Below are positions 1 through 7,186 of a stretch of 64,000 nucleotides of DNA, piece after piece; the stretch's first letter is position 1; every line of letters starts with the position of its first letter. The notes beneath the pieces were generated by a model. It ran no database searches and was not told where the DNA came from. It saw only the letters and a list, made by a program, of their open reading frames with translations. Made by a program: the position numbers and the translations under genes. Origin of the DNA: Sphingomonas sp. (GTDB taxonomy: Bacteria; Pseudomonadota; Alphaproteobacteria; Sphingomonadales; Sphingomonadaceae); contig JAFOMG010000003.1 in the NCBI GenBank assembly GCA_017418975.1, positions 1 to 64,000 of the forward strand. The letters are read 5' to 3'.

Positions 1-41
1 CAGCGTCATCCCCGCTATCCCTTCAACCGCCCCCTTCACCC

Positions 42-353
42 GTCATCCCCGCGCAGGCGGGGATCCAGGGCCAAGGGCAAGGACGGCGCGGCTCGCCTTG
101 CCGTTTCCGGCACGCACCCGCGTGATTGCTTCGATCGTCCCCTGCTACCCTGGATCCCCGCCTGCGCGGGGATGACGGGTGTGGTTTCAAGGGCTTGTTC
201 TGGTTCTCAGCCTAGGTTGGGGACTCATATTCCTCCTTCGTCACCCCGGCCTTGAGCCGGGGTCCCGCTGTCTCGCCAGCACAGGAAGAAGCGGGATCCC
301 GGCTCAAGGCCGGGATGACGGTAGAAAATCAAGTACTTGTTTGGGTTCTCAAC
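42..353. repeat. Composite palindromic repeat, copy 1 (units A and B)
   Basis: This stretch has no gene. Unit A (42-176) is bounded by inverted arms of the type GTCATCCCCGCGCAGGCGGG, and each arm is itself a hairpin. Unit B (240-319) has arms built on CCCGGCCTTGAGCCGGG. A short linker joins them, and a flank containing TTTGGGTTCTCAACCT follows B. The same A-linker-B-flank order recurs inverted at 54588-54920. The arms resemble REP/MITE-type non-autonomous repeats common in proteobacterial gaps. I see no transposase. Confidence 0.85.
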
Positions 354-521
354 CTAGTCGTCGAGGCGGCGCGTCACCTCATAGCCGGCCTGGCGCAAGG
401 CCATCATCGCGGCGAGCGCCTGGTAGTGACTCTCCTGGCCCGCCTCGTAGAGCTTGCCGCTCTGCTGGGTTGCGGCCTCGATCGCCTTGCGAACGATGAC
501 GTACACCTCGTTGGTGACCAT
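354..521 (-). CDS. Small hypothetical protein, 55 aa
   Basis: An ATG at 521 preceded by GGAG about five bases upstream opens a 55-residue frame ending in TAG at 354-356. The product is acidic/basic and helical-looking (begins MVTNEVYVIVRKAIEA, ends GYEVTRRLDD) with no signal peptide or membrane segment. The codon third positions are GC-rich as in neighbouring genes, which supports real coding. The stop codon lies at the outer edge of the composite repeat, so the repeat may have inserted directly behind the gene. I do not recognise a family and assign no function. Confidence 0.6.
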   Translation of the reverse strand: MVTNEVYVIVRKAIEAATQQSGKLYEAGQESHYQALAAMMALRQAGYEVTRRLDD

Positions 522-700
522 ATGGGCTCCCCGGGGCCGTTATGCGAGACGACAATGGGGAATCGCGCCGCTCGCTTCAATGAGGCTATGGCCGAGTCGG
601 CCCTGCCACCGAAACGATTGCGCCGCGCGCGACCATGGGTGCCGTAGCGTCGCCGGCATCGGGCTGGACGGCCATTCCGGTTTCGCTACAAAACTGGTCC

Positions 701-1645
701 ATGGCATTGCCCCCGCTCTTCGATCGCCTGCGCCTTCCCGTCATCGGATCGCCGCTGTTCATCATCTCCGTGCCCGAGCTGGTCATCGCCCAGTGCAAGG
801 CGGGGATCGTCGGCTCCTTCCCGGCGCTCAACGCGCGGCCGGACACCAGGCTCGACGAATGGCTCCACCAGGTCACCGAGGAGCTGGCTGCCTGGGACCG
901 CGATCATCCGGACACGCCCGCCGCGCCTTTCGCGGTCAACCAGATCGTCCACCGCTCCAATCCGCGCCTCGAGCATGACGTGGCGGCCTGCGCCAAATGG
1001 AAAGTGCCGATCGTCATCACTTCGCTCGGCGCGCGGCCTGAGCTCAACGACGCGGTGCATGGCTGGGGCGGCATCACGCTGCACGACGTGATCGACGATC
1101 GCTTCGCCCACAAGGCGATCGAAAAGGGCGCGGACGGGCTGATCCTGGTCGCGGCGGGCGCCGGCGGCCATGCCGGGCGCCTCAGCCCCTTCGCGCTCGT
1201 CCAGGAAGTGCGCGAATGGTTCGAAGGGCCGGTGGTGCTGTCGGGTGCGATCGCCAATGGCCGCTCGGTGCTGGCCGCCCAGGCGATGGGCGCCGACCTC
1301 GCCTATATCGGCTCGCCCTTCATCGCCACCGACGAGGCCAATGCCGCCCCCGCCTACAAGCAGGGCATCGTCGACGGGACGGCGGACGACATCGTCTATT
1401 CGAACCTCTTCACCGGGGTGCACGGCAATTATCTGAAGGCGTCGATCGTCAATGCCGGGCTCGATCCGGACAATCTTCCCGAAAGCGACCCCAGCGCGAT
1501 GAATTTCGGCGGGGCCAAGGCCTGGAAGGACATCTGGGGATCGGGCCAGGGCATCGGCGCGGTGCACGCGATCGAGCCCGCCACGGTGAAGATCGAGCGG
1601 ATGAAGCGGGAATATGCCGCGGCCAGGGCGGCGCTCTGCGGCTAA
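701..1645 (+). CDS. Nitronate monooxygenase family protein (FMN-dependent)
   Basis: The 314-residue product matches the class of 2-nitropropane dioxygenase/nitronate monooxygenases, TIM-barrel FMN enzymes that oxidise alkyl nitronates. Visible family signs are the N-terminal LRLPVIGSPLFIIS, the phosphate-binding loop GAGGHAG near residue 155, GAIANG near 185, and GADLAYIGSPFIAT near 200. The frame is open further upstream to 635, but ATG at 701 fits the usual N-terminus of the family. No strong ribosome binding site is visible before either. It is monocistronic, with DUF1465 converging from the right. The true substrate could differ, because related enoyl reductases and dioxygenases share the fold. 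Confidence 0.88.
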   Translation: MALPPLFDRLRLPVIGSPLFIISVPELVIAQCKAGIVGSFPALNARPDTRLDEWLHQVTEELAAWDRDHPDTPAAPFAVNQIVHRSNPRLEHDVAACAKWKVPIVITSLGARPELNDAVHGWGGITLHDVIDDRFAHKAIEKGADGLILVAAGAGGHAGRLSPFALVQEVREWFEGPVVLSGAIANGRSVLAAQAMGADLAYIGSPFIATDEANAAPAYKQGIVDGTADDIVYSNLFTGVHGNYLKASIVNAGLDPDNLPESDPSAMNFGGAKAWKDIWGSGQGIGAVHAIEPATVKIERMKREYAAARAALCG

Positions 1646-1709
1646 GGCTCTGCGGCTAAGGCTCTGCGGCTGAGCCGCCGCCGCCCCGGCCGCGGCGGCA
1701 TGCCAAGGG

Positions 1710-2168
1710 TCAGAAGGCGGCCGCCAGCCGATCCATCATCGAGCGCGCCGGGCTCTCGATCGTCACCGTCTCCTCGAGCGACTCGTCGAGCCGCGCGACC
1801 CGGCGATACAGATCGATGCTGGTGCTGATGATCGCCACGGCCTGGGCCGGCATCGCGGCGAGCAGCGCTTCCTCGGTCTCGGGCGCGTCCCCCAGCCGGC
1901 GCGAGGAGGAAAGCGCGTCGTGCGGCGTCAGTTCGCCGGCATCGACCGCGCGCTGGGTGAGCAGCCAGGCGATGATGTGCATCAGCCGCGTCGTCACCTT
2001 GAGCGACTCGCAGGAAAAGGCGACCCGGTTCAGCGCTTCCAGCGCCTCGCGCTCGTCCCGGCCAAGCTCGTCGAAATAGGCGCGGGCCTCGTCGGCCAGC
2101 AGCATCGCCTCGACATAGAGCGTGTCGATCAGCTTGCGATGGATCGTCGTCGCGCCCTGTTTCTTCAT
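1710..2168 (-). CDS. DUF1465 (RcdA-like) family protein
   Basis: This 152-residue cytosolic protein has the hallmarks of the DUF1465 family: an N-terminal helix with LIDTLYVEAMLLADEARAYF, a central SCESLKVTTRLMHIIAWLL segment, and RRL just before a more variable C-terminus. In Caulobacter the family member RcdA is an adaptor that helps ClpXP degrade the cell-cycle regulator CtrA. A role in regulated proteolysis here is inference from family. The ATG at 2168 is the only good start, with a weak ribosome binding site. It lies next to YdcH-like and dksA genes. Putative CtrA half-sites occur nearby, upstream of 4294. Confidence 0.85.
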   Translation of the reverse strand: MKKQGATTIHRKLIDTLYVEAMLLADEARAYFDELGRDEREALEALNRVAFSCESLKVTTRLMHIIAWLLTQRAVDAGELTPHDALSSSRRLGDAPETEEALLAAMPAQAVAIISTSIDLYRRVARLDESLEETVTIESPARSMMDRLAAAF

Positions 2169-2239
2169 GAAGATGACGCTGCCACAGCCCGCATGGTAAC
2201 GAAATGCTTAATTTCGCAGTGATTTCGTCCCGATCCGGA

Positions 2240-2437
2240 TCAGGCGATTATATCGGGGATCAACTGGTCCTCGAGCAGCACGATCTCGTCGCGCAGCATC
2301 AGCTTGCGCTTCTTGAGGCGCGCGATCTGAAGCTGGTCGGACGTGCCCGTGGCGAGCAGCGCATCGATCGCCGCATCCAGGTCGCGATGCTCGGTCCGCA
2401 CCGCTTCGAGCCGTCGCACAATCTCTTTCTCGTCCAT
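2240..2437 (-). CDS. YdcH/DUF465 family small protein
   Basis: A 65-residue helical protein beginning MDEKEIVRRLEAVRTEHRDL and containing the family signature of paired helices with LKKRKLMLRDEI. DUF465 proteins are short, very abundant in alphaproteobacteria and of unknown function. The frame is open to a GTG at 2470, but ATG at 2437 gives the standard family N-terminus. It is divergent from a second member of the same family at 2617, about 180 bp away, so the two probably arose by duplication and may share a control region. Confidence 0.85.
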   Translation of the reverse strand: MDEKEIVRRLEAVRTEHRDLDAAIDALLATGTSDQLQIARLKKRKLMLRDEIVLLEDQLIPDIIA

Positions 2438-2616
2438 CGCGAAAGCCCCCGTAGCGGGATCTCCCTGCACCAGCCCGCGAGGCTCCGCAACGGATCATCG
2501 CGCGATTTCCGCAGGCTGTCGATTAGCCGCCGGTTAGCCGCGTTTCCCCCGCGACAAAGCTGTGGAAAAGTGATCTAGTCATGCGTTCCGGCCACCCGAA
2601 GAAGGAGACTGCTTCG

Positions 2617-2769
2617 ATGCAGAACGCGCATTTCTCGGCACTTTCGGCCAAGCACTCAGTGCTCGACCAGCGAATCGCCGCCGAATCGCAAAGGCCCCGC
2701 CCAGACCAGCTGGTTCTGGCTTCCCTGAAGAAGCAGAAGCTTCGCATCAAGGAAGAAATGGCGCGCTAG
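2617..2769 (+). CDS. YdcH/DUF465 family small protein
   Basis: A 50-residue protein (MQNAHFSALSAKHSVLDQRI...LASLKKQKLRIKEEMAR) of the same helical-hairpin family as the gene at 2240-2437. The frame extends to 2581, but the ATG at 2617 is preceded by GGAG at a normal distance and fits the family length. LxxLKKQKLRIKEE is the conserved C-terminal helix. Function is unknown for the family. It is a stand-alone gene followed by the convergent PilZ gene. Confidence 0.85.
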   Translation: MQNAHFSALSAKHSVLDQRIAAESQRPRPDQLVLASLKKQKLRIKEEMAR

Positions 2770-2895
2770 CAGCGCCGCGCAACAGGGGTGTGGCCCAAGC
2801 CGCACCCCGACTGCGCGAAATCTCCAAAACCTGGTTCCGAAATGCTTCGAGCCGATGGATATCCGGCTCGGGAAAATATCCGGCTCGCGAAGAGG

Positions 2896-3273
2896 TCAGC
2901 GGCGCGTGAAGATCGGCTTCACGAAGGTCGGCGTCTGCGTGCCCCCGCCCACCGGCTTGCGGGCGAGCAGCGGATCGATCGGCGTGTCGAAGGCGATGCC
3001 GACGCGGCCGTCGGTCGCCCAGGCGATCCGGCCGCTGACCCAGCCCACGCCGCGCACTTCCACTTCCACCGGCGCGCCCCGCTCGATCGGCTGGGTATAT
3101 TCGGCCATCAGCCCGCCCTGCGAGAGATTGCGCACCCGCACCTGCTCGTCCGGACGCCCCGCCACGCGAAACTGCGCGGCCAGCATCAGGCTGTCGCGCG
3201 AACCGTTGCGCTGGCTGGCGGCGAAATCGTCCGCAGAGAGCGCAGTGAGAGGGTCAAAGGAAAACTGGTCCAT
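2896..3273 (-). CDS. PilZ domain protein (candidate c-di-GMP receptor)
   Basis: This 125-residue cytosolic protein is a single PilZ domain. The two c-di-GMP contact motifs are present: RNGSR (RxxxR) near residues 22-26 and NLSQGG near 49-54. After the motifs comes a beta-rich stretch (VEVEVRGVGWVSGRIAW) and a variable tail. PilZ proteins bind cyclic di-GMP and change motility, adhesion or polysaccharide output through a partner. The partner cannot be inferred here. The gene sits just downstream of dksA on the same strand, separated by a terminator, so it is probably transcribed independently. It is one of three PilZ genes in the window. Confidence 0.9.
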   Translation of the reverse strand: MDQFSFDPLTALSADDFAASQRNGSRDSLMLAAQFRVAGRPDEQVRVRNLSQGGLMAEYTQPIERGAPVEVEVRGVGWVSGRIAWATDGRVGIAFDTPIDPLLARKPVGGGTQTPTFVKPIFTRR

Positions 3274-3384
3274 CGTGTCGCTCGAAACGCAAGGGGGTTA
3301 CGCGCGCAGAATAGAGCAGCAAACCTTGTCGAAACGGTAAACAAAGGCCGAAAATGTGCCCCCGCCGCCGAACGGAGGAGGCAC

Positions 3385-3408
3385 AAAAAAGGAGGCCTTC
3401 AGCCCCCC
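3385..3408 (-). terminator. Intrinsic terminator of dksA
   Basis: Read on the minus strand, GGGGGGC-TGAA-GGCCTCC is followed directly by six T residues. It starts right after the dksA stop codon, the expected place for a Rho-independent terminator. Confidence 0.75.
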
Positions 3409-3409
3409 G

Positions 3410-3877
3410 CTATTCGTCCCGCGATACCTTCTCGTTGCGCTCGTGGCGTTCCTGCGCCTCGACGGTCATCGTCGCGATCGGCCGCGCCTCCAGCCGGCCG
3501 AGGCTGATCGGCTCGCCGGTCACCTCGCAATAGCCATATTCGCCGTCCTCGATCCGGCGCAGCGCCGCGTCGATCTTGGAGATCAGCTTGCGCTGGCGAT
3601 CGCGGGTGCGCAGCTCGATCGACCAGTCGGTCTCGCTCGAGGCGCGATCGGTGAGATCGGCCTCGCGCAGCGAGTCGGTCTGCAGCTGGTTGAGCGTCCC
3701 CGCGGCCTCGCGGTAGATGTCGTCCTTCCACGCGTTCAGCTTGTTGCGGAAATATTCCAGCTGGCGCGGGTTCATGAAGGGTTCGTCGTTGCTCGGCCGA
3801 TAGCCGTCGTCGCCGTCATTTGCGGCGGGAGGAACGCGTTTACCCGGTTCGTCGAAGCGATCCAAAACAGTAGCCAT
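3410..3877 (-). CDS. dksA: RNA polymerase-binding transcription factor DksA
   Basis: The 155-residue product has the DksA layout: an N-terminal region, a coiled coil (about residues 40-105, LNQLQTDSLREADLTDRASS), and the C-terminal GYCEVTGEPISLGRLEARP block. DksA enters the RNA polymerase secondary channel and, with ppGpp, controls rRNA and amino acid promoters. In E. coli the C-terminal block holds four zinc-binding cysteines. Here only one Cys is present and the others are Thr/Ala-type residues, as in other alphaproteobacterial DksA proteins, so no zinc finger is expected. ATG at 3877 has GGAG seven bases upstream, which beats the GTG at 3883. Confidence 0.93.
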   Translation of the reverse strand: MATVLDRFDEPGKRVPPAANDGDDGYRPSNDEPFMNPRQLEYFRNKLNAWKDDIYREAAGTLNQLQTDSLREADLTDRASSETDWSIELRTRDRQRKLISKIDAALRRIEDGEYGYCEVTGEPISLGRLEARPIATMTVEAQERHERNEKVSRDE

Positions 3878-4121
3878 CCCCACTCTCCACTACGGTCCTC
3901 AATAAGGCCCGAGCCTTACGGAGACCGTTTGCCCTGCGCGGCCCTATACTTACGCGCGGCGGCGTTAACAAGCGCGCCGTCATTTTAATCCACAGGCGTA
4001 ATACCCCGTAAATGGAGGGAAATTAGCGGCGGCTGAATTGGGGGCCCGTCCACCGGGAATTAACCGACAATGCTCGCGGGCCGGCGGGCAGGAAGCGCCC
4101 GTTCCGTACCGAAGTAGAACA

Positions 4122-4175
4122 TTAACCATCGCGAGACAAATCCGGAGCCCGAAAAATACGCGTAAATATGGTTAA
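4122..4175. promoter_or_regulatory. Candidate CtrA half-sites (inverted TTAACCAT pair)
   Basis: The 416-bp gap 3878-4293 holds no gene but is unusually rich in TTAA: seven occurrences between about 3960 and 4205. TTAACCAT occurs at 4122-4129 and its reverse complement at 4168-4175, followed by GTTAAG-CGGC-CTTAAC. TTAACCAT is the known alphaproteobacterial CtrA half-site. No exact TTAA-N7-TTAA full site is present. The downstream target would be the gene at 4294. Confidence 0.5.
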
Positions 4176-4293
4176 GCGGCCTTAACGGCATTGCACTTAA
4201 CAATTTGTTTTGCACTTTTCGCGCATTGACGAGCGTGAAGCTGCTGACGGTCCCGCGGGGAGCGACACGCCAGCAACGGGAAGAGTGGGAACA

Positions 4294-5238
4294 ATGTCGG
4301 TTCGCATGGCCTTGGCTAAACTGTGCGCCTGCACTTGCGGGGGCGCAGTGATCGGCGGCGGTGGCGTCTACGTCACCGAACGCATCCACCAGCCGCGCGT
4401 GGTGAAGCACGTCACCGTCACGAAGAAGCGCGTCGTGAAGCGCACCGTGGCGCGCCCGGTGAAGCGAGTCGTCAAGCGCACGGTCACCACCACCACCACC
4501 CAGGGCCAGCCCCAGGTCGTAGTCGTCGCCGCGCAGGGCGCGCCGATCCCGGTGCCTCCGCCCTATGGCGAGATGCCGGTGGTTTCGTCGAGCAGCAGCG
4601 GCTCCTCCTCGGGCGTGATCGGCGGCTCGGGCGGCGGCGGCTTCATGGGCGGCTTCTTCGCCGGCGGCTTTTTCGGCGGCTCGAGCAGTTCCGGCGGATC
4701 GAGCGGGTCCAGCGGCATCAACATCGAGATCTCGTCGTCCAACTCGTCCTCGTCGGGCGGCTCGACTTCCACCTCCACCGGCGGCTCCTCGACCTCGACG
4801 GGCGGTTCCTCGACCTCGACCTCCACCGGCGGCTCGTCGACCTCCACCTCCACGGGCGGCTCCTCCACCTCCACTTCGAGCGGCCAGATCAGCTCGACCT
4901 CGACCTCGTCGTCGAGCGGCGACGTCTCGTCCTCCACCTCGACCAGCTCGAGCACCTCGTCGTCGAACAGCTCCTCGACCAGCTCGTCCAACTCGTCGTC
5001 GACTTCGTCCTCGTCGAGCGGCCATTGGAGCAATTCGAGCGGCTGGAGCTCGAACGGCGGGCATGGATCGAGCAGCCATGGCGGCTGCCGGCGCGACTGC
5101 GGCGGCAGCAGCTCAGGCGGTCCGGCACCGGTGCCGGCCCCGCCGATGATCCTGCTGTTCGGCGGCGCCGCGGCGGCGCTGGTCGCCCGCAAGCGCTTCA
5201 TGAAGAAGAAGGCGCCGGACGACCAGCCGCAGGACTGA
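4294..5238 (+). CDS. Ser/Thr-repeat surface protein with PEP-CTERM-like tail
   Basis: The 314-residue product has a hydrophobic N-terminus containing KLCACTCGG, a basic Lys/Arg/Val-rich zone (VTKKRVVKRTVARPVKR), a glycine stretch, and then about 150 residues of low-complexity Ser/Thr/Gly with repeats such as GGSSTSTSTGG. The C-terminus is PAPVPAPPMILLFGGAAAAL followed by ARKRFMKKK. This proline motif, membrane segment and basic cluster resemble a PEP-CTERM sorting signal cleaved by exosortase. An extracellular or glycosylated stalk protein is inferred. The Ser codons mix TCG, TCC and AGC. ATG at 4294 gives the expected signal-like N-terminus. CtrA-type half-sites lie upstream. The minus strand is open here too but is only a shadow. 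Confidence 0.75.
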   Translation: MSVRMALAKLCACTCGGAVIGGGGVYVTERIHQPRVVKHVTVTKKRVVKRTVARPVKRVVKRTVTTTTTQGQPQVVVVAAQGAPIPVPPPYGEMPVVSSSSSGSSSGVIGGSGGGGFMGGFFAGGFFGGSSSSGGSSGSSGINIEISSSNSSSSGGSTSTSTGGSSTSTGGSSTSTSTGGSSTSTSTGGSSTSTSSGQISSTSTSSSSGDVSSSTSTSSSTSSSNSSSTSSSNSSSTSSSSSGHWSNSSGWSSNGGHGSSSHGGCRRDCGGSSSGGPAPVPAPPMILLFGGAAAALVARKRFMKKKAPDDQPQD

Positions 5239-5266
5239 ACCCGTCCCGGCCAGCCCGTCGCCCGCC

Positions 5267-5710
5267 CTATTCGGCGTTGATCAGCGCTTCCTCGATCTGC
5301 GGCACCGTGTGGCGGGTCAGGTCCTTGGCGATCTCGGCCCGCAGGCGGTCGCTCACTTCCTTGTGATAATGTTTGCGGAGCTCGCCCAGCGTGCGCGGCG
5401 GAGCGACAATGATCAGCGATTCGAACTCGTTGCGCAGCGCCCGCGCCTTGAGCAGGGCCGCGGCGTCGGCCGCGAAGCGATCCTCCTCGAGCTGGTGGAA
5501 ATCGGTCTCCTCATAGGCGCTGCGCCGCGCGCCGACGCTCTGGAAGGAGCGGCCGGGCGCATCGCTCGCCTGCGCGCCATTGGCCGGGTTCTCCTGCTCC
5601 TCCTTGCGCTCCACCTGCAGGTTCGGGCGCAGCCCGTCGCCCTCGTTGCGCAGCATCAGCAGCTTGCGACCATCGGCAACCAGAACGATCGCATCATGGG
5701 GAACCCGCAT
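5267..5710 (-). CDS. Host attachment family protein
   Basis: A 146-residue protein of the family annotated as 'protein required for attachment to host cells' (PF10116-type). It begins [20 protein letters not shown], carries [20 protein letters not shown], and has the conserved [20 protein letters not shown] segment. Members resemble release-factor-1-like baeRF folds; the biochemical role is unknown and the host-attachment name derives from plant-associated bacteria. ATG at 5710 is preceded by GGAGACAGG, a good ribosome binding site. It is divergent from serS. Confidence 0.85.
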   Translation of the reverse strand: MRVPHDAIVLVADGRKLLMLRNEGDGLRPNLQVERKEEQENPANGAQASDAPGRSFQSVGARRSAYEETDFHQLEEDRFAADAAALLKARALRNEFESLIIVAPPRTLGELRKHYHKEVSDRLRAEIAKDLTRHTVPQIEEALINAE

Positions 5711-5799
5711 ATCCTGTCTCCTTCGTTGATCCTGCCACATTGAACGCCGCCACGCGCGCCAGGGTTGCGCCCGGGCGGGAGCCCGGTCATACGCCCGGC

Positions 5800-7104
5800 A
5801 TGCACGACATCCGCGCCATCCGAGAGAATCCCGCTGCCTTCGACGCCGGCCTGGCGAAGCGCGGACTGGAGCCGCAGGCGGCCACGCTCGTCGCCCTGGA
5901 CGAGAAGCGGCGCGCGCTGATCACCGAAGTGCAGGCCGGCCTGGCCCGCCGCAACGAAGCCTCCAAGGCGATCGGCGCGGCCAAGGCGGCGAAGGACGAA
6001 GCGGCCGCGGCGGCGCTGATGGCCGAAGTAGCCGGCCTCAAGGAGCGCCTGCCCGCGCTCGAGGCCGAGGAGAAGGAAGCCGGCGAGGCGCTGGAGGCCC
6101 GGCTCGCCAGCCTGCCCAACCTTCCCTATGACGACGTGCCCCAGGGCGCGGACGAGGACGACAATGCCCTGATGGCCGCGGTCGGCGCGCCGACCGTCCT
6201 CGCCTTCGCGGCGAAGGAGCATGACGCGATCGGCCCGGCGCTCGGCCTGGATTTCGAGACGGGCGCGATGCTCTCCGGCGCGCGCTTCACGCTGGTGCGC
6301 GGCGCCGCCGCCAGGCTGCACCGCGCGCTCGGCCAGTTCATGCTCGATACGCTGGAGGCCCAGGGCTATGAGCAGACCGTCCCGCCGCTGCTGGTGCGCG
6401 ACGAGGCGGTGTTCGGCACGGGCCAGCTGCCCAAGTTCGCCGAGGACCTGTTCCGGACCACCGACGGCCGCTGGCTGATCCCCACCGCCGAGGTCTCGCT
6501 GACCAATATCGTGCGCGAGCAGATCCTGGCCGAGGAGGAACTGCCGCTGCGCTTCACTGCGCTCACCGCCTGTTTCCGCTCGGAAGCCGGCGCCGCGGGC
6601 CGCGACACGCGCGGCTTCATCCGCCAGCACCAGTTCGAGAAGGTCGAGATGGTCTCGATCACCACGCCCGAGCAGAGCGAGGCGGAGCATGAGCGCATGA
6701 CCGGGTGCGCCGAGGGCATCCTGACCGCGCTCGGCCTGCCCTTCCGCCGCATGAAGCTGTGCACCGGCGACATGGGCTTCACCGCGGCGCGCACCTATGA
6801 CCTGGAAGTGTGGCTGCCCGGCCAGGGCCGCTATCGCGAGATCTCGTCCTGCTCGACCTGCGGCGATTTCCAGGCGCGCCGGATGAACGCGCGCTACCGG
6901 CCCGCGGGCGAGCCGGCCGGCGGCGCCGGATCCTCCAAAAGCCCGACCCGCTTCGTCCACACGCTCAACGGCTCCGGCCTGGCGGTGGGCCGCACGCTCG
7001 TCGCCGTGCTGGAGAACTACCAGCAGGAAGACGGATCGGTGGCGATCCCCGAGGCGCTCAAGCCCTATCTCAAGGGGCTGAACCGGCTCGAACCGGCAAA
7101 CTGA
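5800..7104 (+). CDS. serS: Serine--tRNA ligase
   Basis: The 434-residue product is a class II seryl-tRNA synthetase, which charges tRNA-Ser and also tRNA-Sec. The N-terminal long coiled-coil arm spans about residues 25-105. The catalytic core follows with motif 2 ([20 protein letters not shown] near 260-280) and motif 3 ([12 protein letters not shown] near 400). Length is normal for the family. ATG at 5800 gives [11 protein letters not shown], the standard N-terminus; frames open further upstream are not needed. The next gene is the NlpD-like gene; the surE gene often found between them in alphaproteobacteria is absent. Confidence 0.97.
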   Translation: MHDIRAIRENPAAFDAGLAKRGLEPQAATLVALDEKRRALITEVQAGLARRNEASKAIGAAKAAKDEAAAAALMAEVAGLKERLPALEAEEKEAGEALEARLASLPNLPYDDVPQGADEDDNALMAAVGAPTVLAFAAKEHDAIGPALGLDFETGAMLSGARFTLVRGAAARLHRALGQFMLDTLEAQGYEQTVPPLLVRDEAVFGTGQLPKFAEDLFRTTDGRWLIPTAEVSLTNIVREQILAEEELPLRFTALTACFRSEAGAAGRDTRGFIRQHQFEKVEMVSITTPEQSEAEHERMTGCAEGILTALGLPFRRMKLCTGDMGFTAARTYDLEVWLPGQGRYREISSCSTCGDFQARRMNARYRPAGEPAGGAGSSKSPTRFVHTLNGSGLAVGRTLVAVLENYQQEDGSVAIPEALKPYLKGLNRLEPAN

Positions 7105-7165
7105 GCACCTCCGCATTCAGACGTACCTGACGCGCGCGGAAATGCGCGATATGGTATGACCGGAT

Positions 7166-7173
7166 ATGGTTAA
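7166..7173. promoter_or_regulatory. Candidate CtrA half-site before nlpD-like gene
   Basis: The bases ATGGTTAA are the reverse complement of TTAACCAT. They lie 14 bp before the ATG at 7187. The upstream ATG of the open frame falls inside this motif, which favours 7187 as the true start. Confidence 0.35.
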
Positions 7174-7186
7174 TTTGGGGGTCGGG

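Noticed and set aside
4563..5201. Minus-strand frame with Glu-Val-Pro repeats
   Set aside because: It is the mirror of the Ser/Thr repeat gene; repetitive codons on one strand give a repetitive peptide on the other. It lacks a ribosome binding site and signal peptide.
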